Positions 8,269-15,844 of a DNA stretch of 64,000 nucleotides are shown here, piece by piece. Made by a program: the position numbers and the translations under genes. The DNA lies in assembly GCF_037482285.1 (NCBI RefSeq), contig NZ_JBBEYB010000004.1, positions 1 to 64,000 of the forward strand, read 5' to 3'. The DNA is from Aquabacterium sp029268225 (GTDB lineage Bacteria > Pseudomonadota > Gammaproteobacteria > Burkholderiales > Burkholderiaceae_C). Numbering within the stretch: position 1 is the first letter of the stretch; each line of letters begins with the position of its first letter. The notes beneath the pieces were generated by a model. It made no database searches, was not told where the DNA came from, and worked only from the letters and a program-made list of their open reading frames with translations.

Positions 8269-9510
8269 TCAGTCTTTCTTCGGTGTGGGCTCGCCCAACA
8301 GTGCCACCAGGCGTGCGTCGGCCTGGTGGGCTTGAGCGGCCACGTTCAATGCGTGGGTCTCGGCCTCGAACAGGGTGCGCTGGGCATCCAGCACATCCAG
8401 GTAGCCAAACTTGCCCAGTTCATAGCCCTTGGTGCTGGCGGCAAAGGCCTGCCGTGCTGCGGGCAGCACACTGCGCTGCATCGCTTGGGCCTGAGTCAAG
8501 GCGGCTTCCAGTTGCGCCAGGGCCTGCTCGGCCTGCGTCTGAAGGTCGGCACGGATGACTTCCAGTTCCACGCGAGCCTTGTCCTCGCGGCGCGTGGCCT
8601 CCAGGATGGCGCCCTGGTTGCGGTCGAACAGCGGCAACACCAGACTCACCCCCGCGATGGCTTGGCTTCGGCCCATCTGGGCATCCCGCTTGGCGCCCAG
8701 CGTCAAGGCGACATCGGGCACACGGCGAGCCTTCTCCAGTGCCCCGAGCGCTTGCCTGCGCATCACTTCCTGCTGCGCGCGCAACATCGCAGGCGAGGCC
8801 TCCAGAAGCGGGGTCAAGGGTTGCCAGCGTTGCGCCGAAGGCAGTGATCCGGCGATCCCCTCCACGCGGTCAAACCGCACGTCCGGATTGCCCACTGCCT
8901 GTCGAAGCAGGGACATGGCGGCACGCCACTCACCCTGGGCTGCACTGGCCGCAGAAAGCGCTTGGGCTTGTGCCACCTGGGCCTTCACCTCTTCCACGGG
9001 CGAAACCTTGCCCGCCTGCACGCGCTTGGCCGCCATCTCACGCGCCTGCGTGGCAATGCGGCTCAACTCATCGGACAGTCGCACCTTTTCCTGGGCCATG
9101 GCCAGGCCATGAAATGCCGCCATCACCTGCGCCGTGACTTGGGCGCGCATGGCCGACACCTCCAGATCGGCTTGTGCCTGGGCGGCCTCGGCGGCCTGGA
9201 TGCGCGCCAACCGTTTGCCACCCAATTCCATGGGCTGAGTCAGCTGGAGGGTGGTGGTGCGCGTCGCGCTTCGGGTGTCTTCCACCAGGGTGGATAACTC
9301 GGGGTTCAGCCAGGCGCCCGCTTGCTGGGTGGCCCCAGCGCTGGCTTCGCGCTCCAGCACCACCGCGCGTAACTGAGGATGACGCGCCAGTGCGGCAGCA
9401 ATCGCCACATCCAGGCTCAGGCTTTGTGCCCCAGCGCCTTGAAACATGAAGGACAAACACAGGGCCATGCCTGTGGCGGGCACCACTCGGCCCATTTCAA
9501 ACCATCGCAT
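8269..9510 (-). CDS. czcC: CzcC-like outer-membrane efflux factor (TolC family)
   Basis: 413 residues with an N-terminal signal peptide ending near FQGAGAQ. Two similar halves of alpha-helical barrel sequence follow, rich in Ala, Gln and Glu, including the repeated pattern LxLDVAIAAALARHPQL and, near the C-terminus, YLDVLDAQRTLFEAE, as in OEP/TolC family channels. It forms the outer-membrane exit duct of the metal efflux complex. It is the first of the three pump genes transcribed and lies about 160 bases downstream of the small His-rich czcI-like gene. Confidence 0.9.
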   Translation of the reverse strand: MRWFEMGRVVPATGMALCLSFMFQGAGAQSLSLDVAIAAALARHPQLRAVVLEREASAGATQQAGAWLNPELSTLVEDTRSATRTTTLQLTQPMELGGKRLARIQAAEAAQAQADLEVSAMRAQVTAQVMAAFHGLAMAQEKVRLSDELSRIATQAREMAAKRVQAGKVSPVEEVKAQVAQAQALSAASAAQGEWRAAMSLLRQAVGNPDVRFDRVEGIAGSLPSAQRWQPLTPLLEASPAMLRAQQEVMRRQALGALEKARRVPDVALTLGAKRDAQMGRSQAIAGVSLVLPLFDRNQGAILEATRREDKARVELEVIRADLQTQAEQALAQLEAALTQAQAMQRSVLPAARQAFAASTKGYELGKFGYLDVLDAQRTLFEAETHALNVAAQAHQADARLVALLGEPTPKKD

Positions 9511-9669
9511 CGGGTTCTCCGGAAATCAGCAGGGGATATCCGGCGAGCAGGAGGATGGCGCCGTCGATGCGTCATCCGTGCGTGGCCCATGCGCAGCGTC
9601 AGCGCGGGTGCACCAACGTCACATGAACCGGGTCACATCAGACCGATGTGCAGCCCCTGTCTCGCCAAC

Positions 9670-10038
9670 TCAGAGCGAAACCCGCCAATTGGGGCGATCG
9701 ATGTGATGGGCGTCGAAGGAGGTGTACGCCGCCAGCGGAGAGGTGGCGCTTTGGGCTTGCGGCGGCGGCACAGAAAGGCCCTGTGCGTCCGGCAGCATGG
9801 AAGCGAAGGACCAGCAATGATGGTCGTGATCCAGATCGGCGATGCCTTTTCCGGTATCCGATTTGCCGTGCTCATGAGACTGAGCGCCGTCCACGTCAGC
9901 ATGATCGTGGTGCTGGTGATGCCCCAGATGGCGCGATTGGCTCGGGGCGCTCTCATGCTGGCAATAGGGCACGGCTGCAGACCAAACGGCTTGCAGAGGC
10001 ATCAGAACCAGCAGGAAGATCGCGAACCATCGACGCAT
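9670..10038 (-). CDS. czcI: CzcI-like small secreted histidine-rich protein
   Basis: About 122 residues when started at the ATG at 10038 (MRRWFAIFLLVLMPLQAVWSA), a clear Sec signal peptide. An in-frame ATG 15 codons upstream would bury this peptide. The mature part carries many histidines (around HLGHHQHHDHAD and LDHDHHC) and two cysteines, suiting periplasmic binding of divalent metal. The position at the head of a czcCBA operon matches CzcI, thought to act in metal sensing or buffering. A TATACT -10 element lies at 10045-10050, seven bases upstream of the start. The gene name is by context and general resemblance, not by strong motif. Confidence 0.7.
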   Translation of the reverse strand: MRRWFAIFLLVLMPLQAVWSAAVPYCQHESAPSQSRHLGHHQHHDHADVDGAQSHEHGKSDTGKGIADLDHDHHCWSFASMLPDAQGLSVPPPQAQSATSPLAAYTSFDAHHIDRPNWRVSL

Positions 10039-10044
10039 TTCAAA

Positions 10045-10101
10045 AGTATATCGGGTTCGCGAATGCGGATGTTTGGCAAACATTCCAATAACCGTTAGGA
10101 T
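10045..10101. promoter_or_regulatory. divergent czc/arsR promoter region with palindromic operator
   Basis: The perfect palindrome ATGTTTG-G-CAAACAT lies at 10069-10083. On the plus strand TTGGCA (10073-10078), a 17-base spacer and TAGGAT (10096-10101) form a good sigma-70 promoter whose -35 box is inside the palindrome. Transcription would start at or next to the arsR ATG (10108). On the minus strand TATACT (complement of 10045-10050) serves czcI. A single repressor bound to the palindrome could therefore control both directions. ArsR-family binding here is inferred. Confidence 0.6.
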
Positions 10102-10107
10102 GTACGA

Positions 10108-10767
10108 ATGGCATCACCTCGAATCAAGTCTCATCTTTACGAACACGTCGCTCGCATCGGCAAAGCGCTATCCAGCCCGAAGCGCTTGGAACTCATTGAG
10201 TTGCTGGCGCAAGGCGAAAAGACGGTCGAGACCTTGGCCGAACAGGCGCACATCGACACGCGTTTGACCAGCGCCCATTTGCGTGCGCTCCGGGAAGCCC
10301 GTTTGGTCGACACCCGGCGCGAGGGCAAGTTCATCCATTACCGCCTGAGTGGGCCAGATGTCGCCCAGCTGTGGGTCCATGTTCGGGAAGTGGCCGAAGA
10401 ACACCTGATCGAGTTGCAAGTGGCGCTCAACCAGATGGCAGCCTCGCCAGATTCCCTGTCACCGGAAAGCCGTGAGTCCCTGCTTGCCAAGGCGCGCAGG
10501 GGCGACATCGTGGTCATCGACGTTCGCCCGGAGGCCGAATACGGCGCCGGTCACCTGCCGTTTGCGCGTTCTCTGCCCTTGGGGGAGTTGACGAAACGGC
10601 TGGCCGATCTTCCAAGTGGCAAGGACATCGTCGCCTATTGCCGGGGGCCGTTCTGTCTGATGTCTGACGAGGCCGTCAAGCTGTTGCGTCGGCGTGGCTA
10701 CAAAGCCTACAAGATCACCGATGGCGTCACAGAGTGGCGTGCCTGCGGGTTACCCATCGAGCACTGA
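10108..10767 (+). CDS. ArsR-family regulator fused to a rhodanese domain
   Basis: 219 residues. Residues 1-105 form a winged-helix ArsR domain (SSPKRLELIELL, then the recognition helix around TRLTSAHLRALREARLV, and the wing EGKFIHYRL). No CXC metal-binding motif is present in the DNA-binding part. Residues 120-219 form a rhodanese domain (VIDVRPEAEYGAGHLPFA) with an active-site loop CRGPFC (Cys178 and Cys183). ArsR-rhodanese fusions are a known architecture in which the sulfurtransferase cysteine may sense metals or sulfur species. The gene is divergent from the czc operon and faces a palindrome that overlaps its -35 box, so it is probably the operon's repressor and autoregulated. The inducer is not shown by the sequence. 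Confidence 0.85.
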   Translation: MASPRIKSHLYEHVARIGKALSSPKRLELIELLAQGEKTVETLAEQAHIDTRLTSAHLRALREARLVDTRREGKFIHYRLSGPDVAQLWVHVREVAEEHLIELQVALNQMAASPDSLSPESRESLLAKARRGDIVVIDVRPEAEYGAGHLPFARSLPLGELTKRLADLPSGKDIVAYCRGPFCLMSDEAVKLLRRRGYKAYKITDGVTEWRACGLPIEH

Positions 10768-10812
10768 ATCAAACCCCTCAGTGCAGATGGCCAGGGGTTG
10801 AGGAGACGCCAG

Positions 10813-11429
10813 TCATGCCGCACAGGGCTGCACAGCGACTGGGACGTATTTGTGGTGAGGGGTCCGGGTCATCGGGTCACACTCGTTGCTGGATGTCAGC
10901 ATGTTGAGCTGAGGTCCATTGGGTTCGCCATCCCGGTAGCGCATGCCGTAACCGTGCGGCAGCGTGACGAAGCCCTTCCTGGCTGCTGAGTCGAATTTCA
11001 CAGATACGGTCAGCTGCCCCCTGCGCGTTTTGCACACAGCCTTACCGCCATCGGTCAGGCCGTACTGGTTCGCGTCGTCCGGGTGGATGTGCAACGCGCC
11101 TTCTGCATCCTGCTTGCGCCATTTCGGGTCGCGGTAGATCTGGTTGGCGTTGTAGGAGCGTCGCTCGCCCGCCATCAGAACGAGCGGGTACTCAGCATCT
11201 AAGCCAGCGGGCGCGCCGAGGTTATGCAGCGCTTGAAGCAGCTCAGGAATGGCCAGTGCACCTTTCCGTCTTTGTTGGCCAGAAGCGACCACATGTCTTC
11301 CTGCAGGTGTTCGCTGATGGCCGTGCCTTGCGGGCTGCCCATGATCCGCTCAAACAAGGTCACACCGAGCGTCAGCTTGTTGCCTTCAATCCTCAAGGAG
11401 TGGCAGCACAACTGCGACTTACACCCCAT
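10813..11429 (-). pseudogene. C-terminal fragment of a molybdopterin oxidoreductase, frameshifted
   Basis: The 3' part encodes a molydopterin dinucleotide-binding domain (YPLVLMAGERRSYNANQIYR, VTLPHGYGMRYRDG, LTRTP-like TRTPHHKYVPV), as in FdhF/anaerobic-dehydrogenase homologues of Burkholderiales. Upstream, in another frame, LGVTLFERIMGSPQGTAISEH continues the same protein. The two frames would join if one base were restored near 11256-11260. The large N-terminal part with the 4Fe-4S and catalytic domains is missing, so this is debris of a gene about 2 kb long. It lies between the regulator and the right transposon end. Confidence 0.75.
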
Positions 11430-11563
11430 GAGCCGAGTGCGCGTCTGGTCTCTAGACGGGGATCTTGCGGGTTTCGACAGGCTGGTTTGAACTTCCTCCC
11501 TGTCAATTCTGTCCGTACGGATTCGACTACTAGCTTGAGATGGCGATTTGAGGGCTCACATAA

Positions 11564-11720
11564 ATCGCACTGTTTTCGACTTTAATTGCGTGCCTACGAC
11601 GGCGCATGTGGCGTTGTCGTGAGTCCGTTTTCGACTTGTGTTGACCTGTCAGTTTTTTTGAAGCGTTGCAAGTCCTTGATTCGCCATGCCTCCAGTTGTC
11701 GACATTAATTGCCTAGAACA
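11564..11720. repeat. transposon right end, copy 2
   Basis: This is the diverged second copy of 1844-2000. Sites TGTTTTCGACTT at 11571-11582 and GTTTTCGACTTGTG at 11627-11640 precede the terminal segment with TGTCGACATTAATTGCC, ending in AGAACA at 11720. The inverted form of this terminus matches the left end at 2006-2026 better than copy 1 does, so it is the natural partner of that left end. The 130 bases before it (11430-11563) show no gene. Confidence 0.75.
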
Positions 11721-11753
11721 GTATGACCTGCGTGAGCCCTGCACTCTTCCTGC

Positions 11754-11777
11754 GATCTGGCCTGCGGCGGCCAGATC
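11754..11777 (-). terminator. hairpin behind the hemerythrin gene
   Basis: GATCTGGCC (11754-11762) is the perfect reverse complement of GGCCAGATC (11769-11777), with a six-base loop. It starts two bases after the hemerythrin stop codon. There is no clear T run, so termination strength is uncertain. The transposon end lies 34 bases beyond. Confidence 0.5.
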
Positions 11778-11778
11778 C

Positions 11779-12237
11779 TCAGCGCAGCGGCACGTCTCGT
11801 CGCAGCACCACCGGCTTGCCACCAAACCGGCGCTTGGACATCCAGTGCGCCAACGCGGAGTCCAGGTGGTCGGCGTGGCCGGGGAACCACTCGGCCAGAT
11901 GCGCAACCAGATCGCGGCACAGATCGGTGTTGCCGGCGGTGAGCTCTTCACGCACCTCGGCCACAGACTTCAAGACGGCCGCGTGTTCGTCCATGTGACA
12001 CCCACGGGGCGGGAAGTCGGTCTCTTCCATCCATTTGTTCTCCAGGTCGAAGTGTTCCTGGAGGTGGCGAGCCAACTCGTCCATCAAGGAAGGCAGGGAG
12101 CCATCGTCGGCCGCCTGCAGTCGGGCGACGATGTCGACGAACTCCTCATGGAGCTTGTCCATCGGGTCATAGCCCAGCAGGAAGGCGTCGCTCCAACGCA
12201 TGGCGTCGGAGGTGTCGGGGGCATCAGGGTGGGTCAT
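11779..12237 (-). CDS. bacteriohemerythrin family protein
   Basis: 152 residues from the ATG at 12237; an in-frame ATG ten codons earlier is less likely. The hemerythrin pattern of His and Glu iron ligands is present: LHEEF near residue 30, HLQEHFDLENKWM with HxxxE, then GCHMDEHAAVL, and a final WFPGHADHLDSAL. Such proteins bind a di-iron centre and carry or sense oxygen in the cytoplasm. The C-terminus has an extra basic stretch after the domain. The gene is monocistronic on the minus strand and is the first chromosomal gene beyond the transposon, which stopped short of damaging it. Confidence 0.85.
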   Translation of the reverse strand: MTHPDAPDTSDAMRWSDAFLLGYDPMDKLHEEFVDIVARLQAADDGSLPSLMDELARHLQEHFDLENKWMEETDFPPRGCHMDEHAAVLKSVAEVREELTAGNTDLCRDLVAHLAEWFPGHADHLDSALAHWMSKRRFGGKPVVLRRDVPLR

Positions 12238-12310
12238 GGTGGTCTGAGGCAGATTCTTCTGAAGCATAGAGCCGAAGCCTTGTCCCTGTCATGCCAGGGA
12301 CAAGAGGCGG

Positions 12311-12547
12311 TCAGCAGCGTCCGGAGCGGCGGCTGCGCGGTTGCAGCTTGTCGAGTTCGGCGATTTGCTGCTTGAGCAGGATCAGCAAGGTGCGCGCGTC
12401 GTCCACTTCCAGAGACAGGCAGCTGGTCACCCCTTGTTCATCGCGCGCTGTGCGCGGTTGCACCAGCACCTCAACGCCCAACTCGATCAGGCCTTTGTGG
12501 TGGCGGACGGATTTCAGGCGCTGGAGTTCGATGTCGTAGGTTTTCAT
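12311..12547 (-). CDS. small conserved hypothetical protein
   Basis: 78 residues starting MKTYDIELQRLKSV, with a middle part EVLVQPRTARDEQGVTSC and a C-terminal helical segment TLLILLKQQIAELDKLQPRSRRSGR. Without transmembrane segments, it reads as a small cytoplasmic protein. The regular codon bias and the conserved-looking strongly basic end support a real gene. The 286 bases between its start (12547) and the next gene (12834) hold only the divergent promoter region; no further gene was seen there. No function is assigned. Confidence 0.55.
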   Translation of the reverse strand: MKTYDIELQRLKSVRHHKGLIELGVEVLVQPRTARDEQGVTSCLSLEVDDARTLLILLKQQIAELDKLQPRSRRSGRC

Positions 12548-12833
12548 CAGGTGGACTTTCGACCCTTGAGGGACGGGGCGAAAGTTTCATGGCGGAGGTG
12601 GCGCATCGTAAACACATGGCGCCAATCCGGAAAGGGGGGGGCGTCGCGGGCGCGTCTGTGCCGGGTTGCCCACGGCCGCCTGGTCGTCGCAAGTGTGGCG
12701 TGGATCACATCAACGGATGCGGTGTGGGCGGGAATTGAACAGTCCAAGGCAGAATGAGGGCTCCCGGCGTTTTTGCCCCTTTTGTTCACCTCTGCGCGCC
12801 TGACTCGCACTGCTGCTCACGTTCCCCTTTGTC

Positions 12834-15800
12834 ATGCAACAGAGAAAAAAGACCATTTTCCTGGCCCTGGTGGCGACGGTCGTGGCTTTGAATCTGTTCC
12901 TCGCAGGGCTGTTCACGGTGGCCTTGGGGGAGGCGAAGGCGCGCAAGGAGGCCGAGGTGCGCACCACGGTCGAGAATCTGGCTTTGTTGCTGGACCAGAG
13001 CGTGAGTTCTTCGGTCCGTGGCATTGACCAGTCGTTGCGCGAGGTCGAGTTGCAACTGGAGCGCGCCTTGCGCCAGCGGGTGCCGTTGAACGATCCCGAT
13101 ATGGTCGCGCTGCTGGCCTTTCACGAGAGCTGGCTGTCACAGATCGCCGAGTTGCGCGTGTCTGATGCGCAGGGACGGGTGCTGCTCGGGCATGGCGTGA
13201 TGCCCGGCACCCGGGTGAGCTATGCCGACCGTGACTTTTTCCGTGCCCACCGTGAGCAGGACGATGGCCAGACGCGTGCCAGCAAGCTGCTGCATGGCCG
13301 CATTGCAGGCACCTGGATCACGGTGTTTTCGCGCCGCTACAACCATCCTGATGGGCGTTTTGCGGGCATGGTCACGGCGGCCGTGCCCGTGCAGCATTTC
13401 GAAGCACTGTTGTCTGGCTTGCAGTTGGGACGGCACGGCATCGCGCTGATGCGGGACACCGACAAGGCCTTGATCGCCCGCGCGCCTCGGTTGGATGCGC
13501 CGGCGGGGCGGGTGGGCGTGCGGGCTGGCTCGCAGGAGTTGACCGACATCGTCGCCTCTGGGGCCCCGCAGGCCACCTTCTACAGTGCCCGGACCGCCGA
13601 TGGCATCAACCGCATCAATGCGTACCGCAAGTTGACCTTGATGCCGGCTTTCGTGGTCGTGGGCTTGGGCGAGGCAGACTATCTCGGGCAGTGGCGTGAC
13701 GATGTGCGCAAGGCCGTGATCCTGTCGGGGCTCTTCATGCTGGTGACCTGCGCCACGGCCTGGCTGCTGTGGCGACTGATCCGTGCCAACGAACGGGCTC
13801 ACCGTCGCAGCCAGGTGCTGCTGCAGAACGCGAGCGATGGCATCCACATCATCGATTTGCAAGGCCGGGTGATCGAAGCCAGTGACGCTTTCTGTCGCAT
13901 GTTGGGGGTGCCGCACAGCGAAGCCATCGGCATGAGCGTCACGCAATGGGATGTGGCCTTGTCCGAGTCCGAGATCCATGCGCTGATCGAGCGTGTGCGC
14001 GCCTCCTCCTCGGTCACCACGTTTGAAACCACACACCGCCATCGGGACGGGACGCAGCGTGCGGTCGAGATCACGGCCTTTCCGCTCGATCTGCATGGTC
14101 AGCCGGTGATTTTTGGCTCGGCCCGCGACATCACCGAGCGCAAGCAGGCGGCGGAAAGCCTGCGCATCGCAGCCACGGCCTTCGACTCTCAGGTGGCGAT
14201 GCTGATCACCGACGATCAGCAGCGCATTCTGCGCGTCAACCCGGCGTTCACTCAGGTGACCGGCTATGAGGCCGAGGAGGTGATCGGCCAGACGCCGCAC
14301 ATGTTCAGTTCGGGGCGCCACGACGAGGCGTTCTACGCGGCCATGTGGTCGGATCTGCACGCCACGGGGTCTTGGCAAGGCGAGATCTGGAACCGGCGCA
14401 AGAGCGGGGAGATCTATCCGGAAGCCATCTCGATCGGTGCTGTCAAGGACGAGCAGGGGCGGGTCACGCACTATGTGTCAACGTTCATTGACATCACGTC
14501 GAGCAAGTCGTCGGAGGAGCAAGTGCGACGCCTCGCCTTCTTCGACCCGCTGACGCAACTGCCCAATCGGCGTCTGCTACTGGAGCGTCTGGAGCATGCG
14601 CTGCGTTCGTGTGCGCGTCACAAGAGTCGAGGGGCCTTGTTGTGCATCGACCTGGACAACTTCAAGGCGGTCAACGACACGGTGGGGCAGCAGGAGGGCG
14701 ACCAGTTGCTGGAGCAGGTGTCACAGATTCTGCTGAGCTGTGTGCGTGAGGAAGACACCGTGGCCCGCCTGGGCAGCGATGAGTTCGTGGTGATGCTGGA
14801 GGCCTTGAGCGAGGAAGACATGGAGGCCGCTCGTCGTGCCGAAGTGGTGGGCACCAAGATCCTGCAGGCCTTGCACCGATCTTTCCAGCTCGGCAGTTCG
14901 GCGCACCGTTGCTCGGCCAGTGTCGGCATCACCTTGTTTGGCGACAACCCGGCAGAGCGCGTGGATGAGCCGCTGAAGCGGGCAGACCTGGCGATGGCAC
15001 AGGCCAAGCAGGCCGGGCGCAACCAGCTGTGTTTCTTCGACCCGCAGATGCAGGCCGACATCCATGCCCGTGCAGAGCTGGATGCCGGGCTGTGGGGCGC
15101 CCTGGAGAAGGGGCAGTTCTTCCTGCAGTACCAGCCTCAGGTCTCGGCAGACCGTCGCATCATCGGCGTGGAGGCCCTGGTGCGCTGGCGTCACCCAGAG
15201 CGTGGCATGGTGTCACCGGCTGCCTTCATCCCGGTGGCCGAGCAAAACGGCCTGATCGTGCCGCTGGGGCGGTGGGTGATGGAGACGGCCTGCGTGCAGC
15301 TTGCACGCTGGGCAGAGGACGCGGGCACGGCCGACTTGAGCATCGCGGTGAACGTGAGTGCACGACAGTTCCTGCAAGAGCGCTTCGTGGCCGATGTGTG
15401 TCAGATCCTCGACCGCACCGGTGCGAATCCGACCCGTCTGGAGCTGGAGTTGACCGAAAGCTCGCTGGTGACCGACGTCGAGAGCGTGATCCGCAAGATG
15501 GATGCGCTCAAGGCCCGTGGCGTGCGTTTCTCGCTGGACGATTTCGGCACCGGTTACTCCTCGCTGGCCTATCTCAAACGTTTGCCACTCGATCAGCTCA
15601 AGATCGACCAGGGCTTTGTGCGTGACATCCTGGACGACCCGAACGATGCGGCGATTGCCCGCACCGTGATCGTGCTGGCCGAGAGTCTGGGCCTGAGCGT
15701 CATCGCCGAAGGGGTGGAAACCGAGGCACAGTGCGCCTTCCTGCGCGAACAGGGGTGCCACGCCCACCAGGGCTACCTGTTCAGCCGTCCGCTGGATGTG

Positions 15801-15839
15801 GCCGATCTGGAAGCCTTCATTGCCAACTGGCGGCCCTGA
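12834..15839 (+). CDS. membrane sensor PAS-PAS-GGDEF-EAL protein (c-di-GMP turnover)
   Basis: 1001 residues. TM1 (about 7-29), a large periplasmic sensor of dCache type (30-293) and TM2 (about 295-316) are followed by two PAS domains (about 322-560). A GGDEF domain whose motif reads GSDEF (647-651) follows, then an EAL domain with EALVRW (Glu780), ELELTESS and LDDFGTGYSSLAYL. The EAL part keeps the metal and c-di-GMP binding residues, so phosphodiesterase activity is expected. The altered GGDEF motif may be weak or regulatory. The protein would tune cyclic di-GMP in response to an extracytoplasmic small molecule. It stands alone, five bases ahead of the convergent gene that ends at 15845. Confidence 0.9.
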   Translation: MQQRKKTIFLALVATVVALNLFLAGLFTVALGEAKARKEAEVRTTVENLALLLDQSVSSSVRGIDQSLREVELQLERALRQRVPLNDPDMVALLAFHESWLSQIAELRVSDAQGRVLLGHGVMPGTRVSYADRDFFRAHREQDDGQTRASKLLHGRIAGTWITVFSRRYNHPDGRFAGMVTAAVPVQHFEALLSGLQLGRHGIALMRDTDKALIARAPRLDAPAGRVGVRAGSQELTDIVASGAPQATFYSARTADGINRINAYRKLTLMPAFVVVGLGEADYLGQWRDDVRKAVILSGLFMLVTCATAWLLWRLIRANERAHRRSQVLLQNASDGIHIIDLQGRVIEASDAFCRMLGVPHSEAIGMSVTQWDVALSESEIHALIERVRASSSVTTFETTHRHRDGTQRAVEITAFPLDLHGQPVIFGSARDITERKQAAESLRIAATAFDSQVAMLITDDQQRILRVNPAFTQVTGYEAEEVIGQTPHMFSSGRHDEAFYAAMWSDLHATGSWQGEIWNRRKSGEIYPEAISIGAVKDEQGRVTHYVSTFIDITSSKSSEEQVRRLAFFDPLTQLPNRRLLLERLEHALRSCARHKSRGALLCIDLDNFKAVNDTVGQQEGDQLLEQVSQILLSCVREEDTVARLGSDEFVVMLEALSEEDMEAARRAEVVGTKILQALHRSFQLGSSAHRCSASVGITLFGDNPAERVDEPLKRADLAMAQAKQAGRNQLCFFDPQMQADIHARAELDAGLWGALEKGQFFLQYQPQVSADRRIIGVEALVRWRHPERGMVSPAAFIPVAEQNGLIVPLGRWVMETACVQLARWAEDAGTADLSIAVNVSARQFLQERFVADVCQILDRTGANPTRLELELTESSLVTDVESVIRKMDALKARGVRFSLDDFGTGYSSLAYLKRLPLDQLKIDQGFVRDILDDPNDAAIARTVIVLAESLGLSVIAEGVETEAQCAFLREQGCHAHQGYLFSRPLDVADLEAFIANWRP

Positions 15840-15844
15840 GGTTC

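Larger units (their letters stand above)
2006..11720. mobile_element. 9.7-kb Tn7/Tn5053-like (TniA-type) transposon carrying metal resistance, no transposase
   Basis: The limits are set by the left end at 2006 (TGTT) and the right end at 11720 (ACA). Both carry the repeated TCGACTTT-type sites in opposite orientation. The flanks share GTAT directly outside both ends (2002-2005 and 11721-11724). The usual 5-bp duplication is not exact, since GGTAT stands against GTATG. The cargo is an arsR-type regulator with a rhodanese domain, czcI-like, czcC, czcB, czcA and an EamA permease, plus fragments of chrA and a molybdoenzyme. No tniA, tniB, tniQ or resolvase was found inside, so mobility would need helper proteins from elsewhere. 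The right junction lies 34 bases past the hairpin behind a hemerythrin gene. Confidence 0.65.
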
